This document shows, in pieces, positions 1-6,691 of a DNA stretch of 24,990 nt. This stretch comes from an uncultured Oscillospiraceae bacterium. GTDB lineage: Bacteria > Bacillota > Clostridia > Oscillospirales > Oscillospiraceae. The notes beneath the pieces were generated by a model. The model was not told the origin of the DNA. It did no database searches and saw nothing but the letters and a program-made list of their open reading frames with translations. The translations under genes and the position numbers were made by a program. Numbering within the stretch: the stretch's first letter is position 1; each line of letters starts with the position of its first letter. The stretch lies in contig CAKSXP010000002.1 of assembly GCA_934515035.1 (NCBI GenBank), positions 1 through 24,990 on the forward strand. Reading direction: 5' to 3'.

Positions 1-425
1 TCGTTACCGTCCTCTGGCGGCTGGAGAACAGCCCGGTCGTGAACTATGCCATGAGCTTCAAAGACGTAAACGAGGGCGCATGGTACGGCGAAGCGGTCCG
101 CTGGGCCGCCGCGAGCGGCATCGTCACCGGATATGACGCGGAGACCTTCGGCCCGAACGACAGCGTCACCCGCGAGCAGCTGGCGGCCATACTCTACCGC
201 TACGCGGAATACAGGGACATCGACGTGAGCGTCGGCGAGGATACCAACATCCTCAGCTATGAGGACGCGCTGACGATATCCGACTACGCCGTTCCCGCCA
301 TGCAGTGGGCCTGCGGCGCGGGTCTGATACAGGGCGCGGACGGCAGGCTGATGCCGCGCAGCGACGCTTCCCGCGCGCAGATCGCGGCGATACTCCACCG
401 CTTCTGTGAAAACTGTATGAAATAA
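1..425 (+). CDS. S-layer homology (SLH) domain protein, C-terminal part (5' end outside window)
   Basis: The reading frame is open from base 3 and already in progress, so only the last 140 or so residues are visible. A GTG at 39 is an internal codon, not a likely start. The first visible residues (TVLWRLENSP) are the typical end of one SLH repeat. Two more repeats follow: one begins at FKDV and runs through GIVTGYD, TFGPNDSVTREQLAAIL and YRYAEY; the second, from about SYEDALTISDYA, carries GLIQG and SRAQIAAILHRF. Three SLH repeats at the C terminus is the usual arrangement for proteins that attach non-covalently to pyruvylated secondary wall polymer on Gram-positive cells. The functional N-terminal part (enzyme, adhesin or structural) is not in the window, so the role beyond cell-wall anchoring is unknown. 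A strong terminator follows within 20 bases, so this is the end of a transcript. Confidence 0.93.
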   Translation, partial: VTVLWRLENSPVVNYAMSFKDVNEGAWYGEAVRWAAASGIVTGYDAETFGPNDSVTREQLAAILYRYAEYRDIDVSVGEDTNILSYEDALTISDYAVPAMQWACGAGLIQGADGRLMPRSDASRAQIAAILHRFCENCMK

Positions 426-444
426 CCCACTAGCAAAACAACAG

Positions 445-478
445 CAGCCCGGGCGCTTCAGCGTCCGGGCTGTTTTAT
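445..478 (+). terminator. Rho-independent terminator of the SLH gene
   Basis: A 12-bp GC-rich stem (445-456 with 461-472, one G-U pair) closes a TTCA loop and is followed by TTTTATAT. It lies 20 bases after the stop codon of the SLH gene. The rest of the gap up to the promoter at 618 shows no ORF or structure I could support. Confidence 0.85.
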
Positions 479-617
479 ATTGGCGGCGCTCTCTCCGGCG
501 GCATGTGCGCCATGGGCAATACTTTCCGCCCCCCGGACACGTGCGCTGTGCGCCTTCCGCGGACTGTTTTCCGCTTTCGCTGTGCCTTTTGCGGAACGAT
601 TATACAAATAAGCGGCA

Positions 618-646
618 TAGACAAACAATTAACACAGTGATATACT
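618..646 (+). promoter_or_regulatory. Sigma-A-type promoter of the hydrogenase gene
   Basis: TAGACA (618-623) and TATACT (641-646) are separated by exactly 17 bp. The predicted transcript start near 653 gives a leader of only about 20 nt, which includes the AGGGGG ribosome binding site. An alternative pair, TTAACA with TGTTAT further downstream, is possible but would start transcription too close to the ATG. Confidence 0.6.
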
Positions 647-671
647 TAGCTTTGTTATAGGGGGTTTATAA

Positions 672-2117
672 ATGGCAAAAGTGAGAAAGTTCGACACAAA
701 AGTGCAGCACCTCAAATACAAGGTACTGCGCGAGGTCGCCCGTGCGGAATTTAACGGTGATCTTCAGGATCAGATAATCGACATCCCGAAAAAGATCATG
801 CCTGGACCCAAGCCGACGATGAGCTGCTGCATCTATAAGGAGCGCGCCATCATCTCCGAGCGCATCAAGCTCGCCATGGGCGGCGACAAATCAAATCCAA
901 ACGTTATCCAGGTCCTGGACATCGCCTGCGACGAATGTCCCGCGAGCGGATATGAGGTCACGGACCTCTGCCGCGGCTGTTTTGCCCACCGCTGCGAGGA
1001 CGTCTGCCCGCGCGGCGCTATCACGGTAGATCAGGATCATAAATCACACATCGACAAATCCAAGTGCATCAACTGCGGCATGTGCTCGAGGGTCTGCCCT
1101 TACGGCGCTATCATCAACCGCGTCCGCCCGTGCGAGCGCGCCTGCAAGATGAAGGCCATATCCGCCGGTCCGAGCGGCGCGGCGCATATCGATTATGACC
1201 AGTGCGTTTCCTGCGGCGCATGCGTATATCAGTGCCCCTTCGGCGCGATATCCGACAAGAGCTATATCCTCGACGCGATCCGGATGCTCAAGGGCTCCGC
1301 CGCCGGAGAGGGATATAACGTTTATGCCGTCGTTGCACCGGCCATATCCAGCCAGTTTACATACGCCAAGCTCGGTCAGGTCGTCACGGGCCTGCACGAG
1401 CTCGGCTTCCACAAGGTGCTCGAGGCGGCTCTCGGCGCCGACTTCGTCGCCGACCACGAATCGCGCGAGCTGGTCGAAAAGGGCTATCTCAGCTCCTCCT
1501 GCTGCCCGGCCTTCGTGGACATCGTCAGCAAGCGTTTTCCTCAGTGGGCGGACCATATCTCGACGAGCCTCTCGCCGATGGCGGTCATCTCCAAGTTCAT
1601 AAAGGGACGCCACCCCGAGGCAAAGGTCATCTTCGTCGGACCCTGCACCGCGAAAAAGCGCGCGGCCCAGCTCGACACGATAAAGCCCTATGTCGACTGC
1701 GTCATCACCTTCGAAGAGCTTCAGGCGCTGTTCGACGCCCGTGAAATAGACATAACCGAGCTCGAAGAGACGGAGCTTGACCATGCGTCCTCCTTCGGCC
1801 GCCGCTTTGCACGCTGCGGCGGACTTGCCGAGGCCGTGGCCGAGGGCCTGAAGGAACACGGCAACGACGATTTTGTTTACAAGCCCATATCCTGCAACGG
1901 CATCGAGGAATGCCTGCGCACGATGAGGATGGCTTCAAAGGAAAAGCCGATAGCCAACTTTATCGAGGGCATGGCCTGTGTCGGCGGATGCGTCGGCGGC
2001 GCGGGCTGCCTGACCCACGCGGAGAAAAACCGCGTCCTCGTCGACAGGTTCGCAAACGCCTCCGGCATGGCGATCGGAGACGCCGTCAAATCTGCGGATG
2101 AAAACGACGAGCTTTGA
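672..2117 (+). CDS. Monomeric [FeFe] hydrogenase, group B-like, with N-terminal 4Fe-4S domains
   Basis: This 481-residue protein is predicted to interconvert protons plus reduced ferredoxin with H2 in the cytoplasm. The N-terminal 200 residues are cysteine-rich. Two classical 4Fe-4S motifs are C132-x2-C135-x2-C138-x3-C142 and C178-x2-C181-x2-C184-x3-C188. More cysteines at 86, 89, 100, 103, 108 and 112 could hold another cluster. The C-terminal half has the three H-cluster signatures: P1 SSSCCPAF (C277/C278, including the cysteine used for proton transfer in this family), P2 FVGPCTAKK (C325) and P3 GMACVGGC (C436, C440). The GPCTAKK form of P2, the short length and the absence of a 2Fe-2S domain point to group B rather than the CpI-like group A. 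No maturase genes (hydE, hydF, hydG) are nearby. It is transcribed alone from its own promoter. Family assignment is firm; the group assignment is inferred from motif style. Confidence 0.93.
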   Translation: MAKVRKFDTKVQHLKYKVLREVARAEFNGDLQDQIIDIPKKIMPGPKPTMSCCIYKERAIISERIKLAMGGDKSNPNVIQVLDIACDECPASGYEVTDLCRGCFAHRCEDVCPRGAITVDQDHKSHIDKSKCINCGMCSRVCPYGAIINRVRPCERACKMKAISAGPSGAAHIDYDQCVSCGACVYQCPFGAISDKSYILDAIRMLKGSAAGEGYNVYAVVAPAISSQFTYAKLGQVVTGLHELGFHKVLEAALGADFVADHESRELVEKGYLSSSCCPAFVDIVSKRFPQWADHISTSLSPMAVISKFIKGRHPEAKVIFVGPCTAKKRAAQLDTIKPYVDCVITFEELQALFDAREIDITELEETELDHASSFGRRFARCGGLAEAVAEGLKEHGNDDFVYKPISCNGIEECLRTMRMASKEKPIANFIEGMACVGGCVGGAGCLTHAEKNRVLVDRFANASGMAIGDAVKSADENDEL

Positions 2118-2146
2118 TATTCGCTGAGAAGTCCATAAAACGATTT

Positions 2147-2174
2147 GATCCGACCTGCGGCCGCAGGTCGGATC
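2147..2174. terminator. Perfect 28-bp palindrome, probable terminator after the hydrogenase
   Basis: Positions 2147-2160 are the exact reverse complement of 2161-2174. The RNA would fold into a 12-bp stem with a GGCC loop. Only a weak CTTTCC tract follows on the plus strand, so termination efficiency is uncertain. It lies 30 bases after the hydrogenase stop and between convergent genes, so it may serve both. Confidence 0.5.
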
Positions 2175-2196
2175 TTTCCGTTATGTGATGTGCAGC

Positions 2197-2220
2197 AGGT
2201 TCCCTCCTATGAGGGAGCCT
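2197..2220. other. Short hairpin between convergent genes
   Basis: AGGTTCCCTC (2197-2206) pairs with GAGGGAGCCT (2211-2220) around a CTAT loop, with one G-U pair. It lies 15 bases beyond the stop of the minus-strand gene at 2236 but lacks a clear T-tract on either strand. It may be a weak terminator or an intergenic repeat remnant. Confidence 0.35.
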
Positions 2221-2235
2221 TTGTGATATCAAAGC

Positions 2236-2904
2236 TCAGAGTACCGGCGTTGCGTCGCCCGGCTTTTTCTCATCGCAGTGCGACACCGCGCAGATGTAGG
2301 CGCTCATGTCCCCGCCGGGTCCGGCCCCCATTATCGAAAAGCTCCGGCAGCCGGTGAAATATGAGTTCGCAATGGACATCGTAACGTTATACGAGCTGTT
2401 CCCCGTCAGGCAGACGTGTTCGTCCGCTTCCACGACCGGGGTCCTGACCAGCGGTATAAGCTCCGGATTATAGCTGTGGTGCCCGCCGCCGTAGAGCTGC
2501 GGCTTGTTGGGATCGTCCGCCTTATAGGTTATATAGACGGTCTTTCCGTCGCGCCGGACGTCAAACTCCGCCTCGCCCGCGGGGTTCCACTCCCCCTGCT
2601 CCAGGTTGTGGAGCTTGAGCTCCACTCCGGCGGCCGGCGGTGTGAACGTGACGGACGCGGGATACATCGCCTCCAGCGCCGCGGCCATGACCCACATCGG
2701 CGCGGAGCCGCAGTGGCAGATCTCCTTATCATAGCAGCCCGCCATCTCTTCCCTTATCCGCGCGCACAGCTTTTCCGCCAGCTCCGGGGTCCAGTCGATG
2801 CGGAACATGCTGTGTCCGCCCGGGCCGGGGATCTCCGTGCCCTGTCCGCCAAGCTCTTTTCCAAGAGCGTCGATATCAAATATTCGCGCAAATTTTTCGT
2901 TCAT
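2236..2904 (-). CDS. Unrecognised 222-residue cytosolic protein, two-lobed, faint Csx3-like pattern
   Basis: I do not recognise this gene. It has no signal peptide or membrane segment. A GGAGGT ribosome binding site sits upstream of the ATG. It lies 67 bases downstream of a binding-lipoprotein gene on the same strand, so the two are probably co-transcribed. Residues 62-95 (CHCGSAPMWVMAAALEAMYP, then V-x4-P and a hydrophobic strand) resemble the G-x-x-P-x-W-L...P-x-V-x4-P pattern I recall from Csx3-type domains. Residues 161-217 may repeat it: LTGNSSY, a helix, a strand, then VSH followed by PGD. The protein would then be a tandem of two such lobes. This is a by-eye pattern match only, with no CRISPR genes nearby. 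Other notable features are GGGHHSYNP (139-147) and six cysteines. Function unknown. Confidence 0.7.
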   Translation of the reverse strand: MNEKFARIFDIDALGKELGGQGTEIPGPGGHSMFRIDWTPELAEKLCARIREEMAGCYDKEICHCGSAPMWVMAAALEAMYPASVTFTPPAAGVELKLHNLEQGEWNPAGEAEFDVRRDGKTVYITYKADDPNKPQLYGGGHHSYNPELIPLVRTPVVEADEHVCLTGNSSYNVTMSIANSYFTGCRSFSIMGAGPGGDMSAYICAVSHCDEKKPGDATPVL

Positions 2905-2932
2905 AAAGTTCCTGTTACCTCCGGTTCATCCG

Positions 2933-2956
2933 GGGGCAGGGCAAAAGCCCCGCCCC
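2933..2956 (-). other. Intercistronic stem-loop between binding-protein gene and 2236-2904
   Basis: On the minus strand a 10-bp GC stem with one wobble closes a TTTT loop (2933-2942 with 2947-2956). No T-tract follows, so it is more likely an RNA-stabilising or processing hairpin at the 3' end of the lipoprotein message than a terminator. Confidence 0.5.
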
Positions 2957-2971
2957 ATAATCTGGCCGTGT

Positions 2972-4666
2972 TTATCTGCTGTTGTATCTGTCGAGCGCCT
3001 GCTGATAGATCTCGATGCAGCGGTCGATGTCTCTGCCGTGCAGGTCCGAAACGAACTTGTCATACTCGGTCTCAAGATCGAGCGCGCCGGTTATGACAGA
3101 CATGTAAAACTCGTTTGTAAGGGTGCGGATATCCGCCCACAGGGTAGCGAACTCCTCGTTCTCCTCCGCGGTCATGGTCATGCCGGAGGGCATCCAGTAA
3201 GTATCGTCGGCATATTCCGTCCAGGCGGCGTTTGCCTTTATGCTCATCTCCGGATCGAAGGTCTGGAGGTCGAGATTCTGATGATAGCAAAGCGTATTGG
3301 ATGTGAAGAGGACCAGCTGGGTGTTGCGGTCAAAGCCGTTCTCCTCGGCCATGTTCATCAGATATTCGGTGTAAACGACATCTCCGCCCTCGTCGATATA
3401 ATAGCTGCCGTTTTCCTTGTCCTCGATGCCGTAGGAGGCGAGCATATAGCCCTCGTCGGTCAGTCCGAAGTCCATCCAGCGCGCGGCAAGCTCGACATTC
3501 TCGCAGCCGGTGGTTATAACGGAGCCCTGTCTCTGGATGAGGGTTATCGGCGCGCGCAGATGCAGCTGCTGTCCGACTTCCTTAACGGCATCGCCGATGG
3601 GGATGAGCTCGCAGTTGGGATCGTCGCTCTGCATGGGTATCGTGGAGAGCTGGAACTGATAGGTATACAGAAGGCCGGATTTTCCGGTCGTTCCGAGCTC
3701 AACGATGGTGGGGGTCATCGTCTGGGCGGTCTGGGACATGAAATCCTGATAGACCAGGCCCTCTTCATACCAGCGTGTCATCATCTCGGTAAAATCATAC
3801 CAGCCCTGCTCCAGCGGTCCGTATTTGACGGTGCCGTCGATCTGGAAGAACGGCTTGTAGTCGCGCGCGTCGGAAACATAGGCCGCAACGTCGTAGCCCG
3901 CGCAGAGATAGTTATAATACGGCATGCCGTAATTCGTCAGGTGCAGGCCCGCGGTAGCGCCCTTTTCTGTCTTGAAGGCGCGCAGAACGTTTTCATAATC
4001 CTCGTAGGTTTTGGGTATCTCCAGTCCGAGATCCTCCAGCCAGTCGCCGCGTATCGCCGGTCCCTGGGGAATGTTCTCGGAAACGGTGAGGATATATATG
4101 CCGTATATGTTGCCGTCGTCCGCCACGGTGTCCTTGGTATAGACCTCGGACGTGAGACGTTCTCTGGCATAGTTGGGCATGTAGTCGCTTATAATATCCG
4201 TCAGCTCAAGCGATATGCCCTCGTCGCACATCAGGGCAAGGCCGCGGGGATAGAACTGCTCCACCGCGCTCATTATATCCGGATAATCTCCGCCGGCGAA
4301 CATCGCGCCAAGCTGGGCCGAGGCAGTGGCGTCCGTTGAAAGCATATACTCGATATGTACGCCGGTGAGCTCCTCGAGCTTCTTCTGTCCGGGCGTTACC
4401 TCGCCGCCGGTCACGTTCGTCTCCATTGCGGACATGGTGCGCCAGACGGTCAACTCGTTTTCTCCGGCGATGGGATAGGTGAATGCCTCATCCTCCGGCT
4501 GGTCTTCGGGTCCCGGTTCGTCCGGCGTCGGGGCTTCGGGCTCCGGTGTGACGTTTTCCTGCGGGGCTTTGGTCTGTTCCGTCTCCTTTTCTCCTCCGCA
4601 GGCTGTGAGGAGCGTAAGCAGCATAAGCAGCGCCAGGACAAGTGCCAGGGTTCTTCTTTTTTGCAT
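2972..4666 (-). CDS. Extracellular solute-binding lipoprotein (family 1, large sugar/peptide type)
   Basis: The start is the ATG at 4666, giving 564 residues, because AAGGAGGA lies 8 bases upstream; the open frame extends further but lacks a comparable site. The N terminus is MQKRR, a Leu-rich signal segment and a lipobox LTAC with lipid-modified Cys23. A Glu/Pro/Thr-rich linker spans roughly residues 25-60. The mature part has features of the large LplA/LipO-like binding proteins: a GGDYPDIM segment, NIYGIY, IRGDWLEDLGLEIPKTYEDY, and late GFDRNTQ and MPSGMTMT regions. Such proteins usually deliver oligosaccharides or related compounds to an ABC permease pair. No such permease genes are next to it, so it may work with a distant transporter or as an orphan sensor. 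The ligand cannot be told from sequence. Confidence 0.9.
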   Translation of the reverse strand: MQKRRTLALVLALLMLLTLLTACGGEKETEQTKAPQENVTPEPEAPTPDEPGPEDQPEDEAFTYPIAGENELTVWRTMSAMETNVTGGEVTPGQKKLEELTGVHIEYMLSTDATASAQLGAMFAGGDYPDIMSAVEQFYPRGLALMCDEGISLELTDIISDYMPNYARERLTSEVYTKDTVADDGNIYGIYILTVSENIPQGPAIRGDWLEDLGLEIPKTYEDYENVLRAFKTEKGATAGLHLTNYGMPYYNYLCAGYDVAAYVSDARDYKPFFQIDGTVKYGPLEQGWYDFTEMMTRWYEEGLVYQDFMSQTAQTMTPTIVELGTTGKSGLLYTYQFQLSTIPMQSDDPNCELIPIGDAVKEVGQQLHLRAPITLIQRQGSVITTGCENVELAARWMDFGLTDEGYMLASYGIEDKENGSYYIDEGGDVVYTEYLMNMAEENGFDRNTQLVLFTSNTLCYHQNLDLQTFDPEMSIKANAAWTEYADDTYWMPSGMTMTAEENEEFATLWADIRTLTNEFYMSVITGALDLETEYDKFVSDLHGRDIDRCIEIYQQALDRYNSR

Positions 4667-4727
4667 GTTCGAGTTCCTCCTTTTCATTCTCACATCGGCA
4701 TTCATTTTTTACCAATGTATTATGAAT

Positions 4728-4757
4728 ATAATACAGGTAATTCCATCAAAATGTCAA
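4728..4757 (-). promoter_or_regulatory. Promoter of the solute-binding lipoprotein gene
   Basis: On the minus strand, TTGACA (4757-4752) and TATTAT (4733-4728) are 18 bp apart in an AT-rich stretch. The leader would be about 55 nt and ends in a strong AAGGAGGA. A consensus -35 is notable in this GC-rich DNA. Confidence 0.65.
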
Positions 4758-4886
4758 TATAATGATTAATCTTACAAGTCTAATTAGACAACTGTTACAA
4801 AATCGTTTGAACAATTTGTTAACAACGCCCGTTTTTTGGATACGAAATGAATAGCCCTCACGATGCCCGCCGCCCGCGGGGCTGAC

Positions 4887-4933
4887 AAAAAAAGGGCCCG
4901 CCGGCGACCGGTTCTCCGATCGTCCGCGGGTCC
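4887..4933 (-). terminator. Terminator after the permuted binding-protein gene
   Basis: On the minus strand a long imperfect GC-rich stem with an AGAA loop (4894-4933) is followed by seven T (4893-4887). It begins about 20 bases after the stop at 4954 and separates this transcription unit from the next promoter. Confidence 0.75.
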
Positions 4934-4953
4934 TGTATGATCCGTCCGTTATT

Positions 4954-5769
4954 TTATCCGACGCGCGACATATAATACCGCGCGGCCGCGCTGTCCACAA
5001 GCACCGCGTCACAGGCGCGGTTTGCAAGCTCCTCAAAGCAGCCCGGCGAGCCGGAGGCCAGGCGGCTTATGCTCGCCAGTCTTTCCGTCAGCTTCGGGTT
5101 TTCCTCAAGCACGCGGGAATAGACCTCCGCCGCGCCCATGGAGAGATACTTCCCCTTCAGCGAGCGCCAGCTTCGCAGACCGTCCGCCGCGCGCGCGACA
5201 AGCACAAAGCTCACGTCCATATACGGCTGTGTCACAACGACTCCGTCCGCCGACGTGCCGTCGTAAAGTCCGCCCCAGACGGCGTCCACATTGCCGCTGA
5301 GCAGTTCGCTGGAGAGACTCGAAACGTCTATCGGCTGAAGCTTCAGCTTCCAGCCGAGCAGAGAGCAGACCTCGCGGGCAAGGTCGATGTCAAAGCCGAT
5401 ATAATCTCCGTTTTCCTCATAGGACATCGGAGCGGCGCCCGGCGAAAAGCCGAGGATGAAGTCGCGCTCCGGAATGCCCTCAAAGGCGTCCAGCGCCGCG
5501 GCGTCCTCTGTTATGGTGGTCTCGTCCTCTCCGAACCAGCGGACGGCAAGCGCCTTGACCGTGCCCTGCGCCGCAAGCACCTTCAGCGCCGCGGGGACAT
5601 ATTCGCTGAGCTTGTCGCCCTCGCGGAAGGCGATCACAAAGCCGGACTTTTTCAGGGTGCCTATGACCTCGTAGCCAACGGCGTCCGACTTGCCGCAGGC
5701 GGAGAAGGAAAGCGTCAGGCAGACGGCCAGAAGCAGCGCCGCCAGGCGCGGGAATATGTGTTTCTTCAT
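4954..5769 (-). CDS. Amino-acid-type solute-binding lipoprotein with apparent circular permutation
   Basis: The start is the ATG at 5769 (271 residues), because AAAGGAG lies 7 bases upstream. Residues 1-25 are a signal peptide with lipobox FSAC (Cys25). Residues 32-82 (YEVIGTLKKSGFVIAFREGD, then LKVLAAQGTVKALAVRWFGED) look like the segment that normally ends a family-3 binding protein. Compare GVGFRKGSD...LAAAYADGSLMACAEKYG at the end of the protein at 7560-8480. Residues 102-271 then run from the usual domain start (FILGFSPGAAPMSY, GDYIGFDIDLAREV) through the second lobe (VDAVWGG, YMDVSFVLVAR, LKGK) and stop at DAVLVDSAAARYYMS, just before that closing segment would be expected. All parts are therefore present but reordered. 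It follows the ABC genes 5888-8480 and may be an accessory binding protein for that transporter. Ligand unknown. Confidence 0.88.
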   Translation of the reverse strand: MKKHIFPRLAALLLAVCLTLSFSACGKSDAVGYEVIGTLKKSGFVIAFREGDKLSEYVPAALKVLAAQGTVKALAVRWFGEDETTITEDAAALDAFEGIPERDFILGFSPGAAPMSYEENGDYIGFDIDLAREVCSLLGWKLKLQPIDVSSLSSELLSGNVDAVWGGLYDGTSADGVVVTQPYMDVSFVLVARAADGLRSWRSLKGKYLSMGAAEVYSRVLEENPKLTERLASISRLASGSPGCFEELANRACDAVLVDSAAARYYMSRVG

Positions 5770-5785
5770 TTGGCCGCTCCTTTCC

Positions 5786-5819
5786 AAAAAAAATTGCGGG
5801 GCATTTTCGCCCCGCAATT
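5786..5819 (-). terminator. Terminator of the ABC operon, directly upstream of the permuted binding-protein gene
   Basis: On the minus strand an 11-bp perfect stem, AATTGCGGGGC (5819-5809) with GCCCCGCAATT (5802-5792), closes a 6-base loop and is followed by eight T (5793-5786). The T-tract ends only a few bases before the AAAGGAG of the next gene. Confidence 0.85.
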
Positions 5820-5845
5820 ATATTATGTATCCCGGCCCAAAGCAA
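5817..5845 (-). promoter_or_regulatory. Promoter of the permuted binding-protein gene, overlapping the terminator stem
   Basis: On the minus strand TTGCTT (5845-5840) and a perfect TATAAT (5822-5817) are separated by 17 bp. The -10 overlaps the base of the terminator stem, so the expected start (about 5810) lies at the end of the stem's 5' arm. Confidence 0.6.
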
Positions 5846-5887
5846 TACGCTTCGGCCAGATTTGGTCAATCTGACGTTACAAAAATC

Positions 5888-6679
5888 TCAGACCTGGCCG
5901 CTTCCGTAGCGCGAAAGGAACTGCCGCGTGCGCTCCTCGCGCGGGTTGTCGATCACCTCGCGCGCGGGACCGGCCTCGACTATCACGCCGCCGTCCATGA
6001 AAATGACCTTGTCGGCAACGTCGCGCGCAAAGGCCATCTCGTGGGTCACGATTATCATCGTCGTGCGCTTGTCCGCCAGGCCCTTGATAACGCGCAGCAC
6101 CTCGCCCGTCAGCTCGGGGTCGAGCGCGCTCGTCGGCTCGTCAAAGCAGAGGATGTCCGGCTCGAGCGCAAGAGCGCGGGCAATGGCAACGCGCTGCTGC
6201 TGTCCGCCGGAGAGCTGGTGGGGATAGTGCTCCGTGCGGTCACCGAGGCCCATCTGCTCCAGAAGCCCGTGCGCGCGGGCGTCGATCTCCGCGAGTATCT
6301 CCCGCCGGTTCTGCTTGTAGTCCGGGCGCTCCTTTGCCAGAAGCTCGGAAGCCAGCTTCACGTTTTTCAGCGCCGTATACTGCGGGAAGAGATTGAAGCT
6401 CTGGAAAACGAGGCCGAAATGCAGGCGCTTTTTGCGTATTTCGGCGTCGGTGTTGGCCGTCGGGTCCTGCGCGTCGAATATGACCTTTCCGTTTACGAGT
6501 ATCTGACCGCCGTTGGGTTTTTCCAGAAAGTTCAGACAGCGCAGCAGGGTCGTCTTGCCGCTGCCGGAGGATCCGATGATGGATATGACCTCGCCCTGTT
6601 CGAGCGAAAAGTCGATGTTTTTCAGCACCTCGAGCTTATCGAAGGATTTTTGCAGACCGCGAACTTCAAGAACAGGCAT
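5888..6679 (-). CDS. Polar amino-acid ABC transporter ATP-binding protein (GlnQ/HisP-like)
   Basis: This 263-residue ATPase powers import by the adjacent permease on the inner face of the membrane. Walker A is GSSGSGKT (36-43), the Q-loop glutamine is Q93, the signature is LSGGQ (156-160), Walker B is ILCFDE (176-181) and the switch histidine is H213. LRCLNFLEKP after Walker A and FNLFPQYTALKNV after the Q-loop are typical of the polar amino-acid family. An insert around residues 115-140 makes it slightly longer than the usual 240-250. The ATG at 6679 has AAGGAGG seven bases upstream. It begins 12 bases after the permease stop, so it is translated from the same message, and the operon ends at the terminator 5786-5819. 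Confidence 0.96.
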   Translation of the reverse strand: MPVLEVRGLQKSFDKLEVLKNIDFSLEQGEVISIIGSSGSGKTTLLRCLNFLEKPNGGQILVNGKVIFDAQDPTANTDAEIRKKRLHFGLVFQSFNLFPQYTALKNVKLASELLAKERPDYKQNRREILAEIDARAHGLLEQMGLGDRTEHYPHQLSGGQQQRVAIARALALEPDILCFDEPTSALDPELTGEVLRVIKGLADKRTTMIIVTHEMAFARDVADKVIFMDGGVIVEAGPAREVIDNPREERTRQFLSRYGSGQV

Positions 6680-6691
6680 ATCGTAACCTCC

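Noticed and set aside
2798..4339. 513-residue open frame on the plus strand
   Set aside because: It is antisense to the binding lipoprotein, which has a signal peptide and strong ribosome site; long frames opposite are a GC effect.
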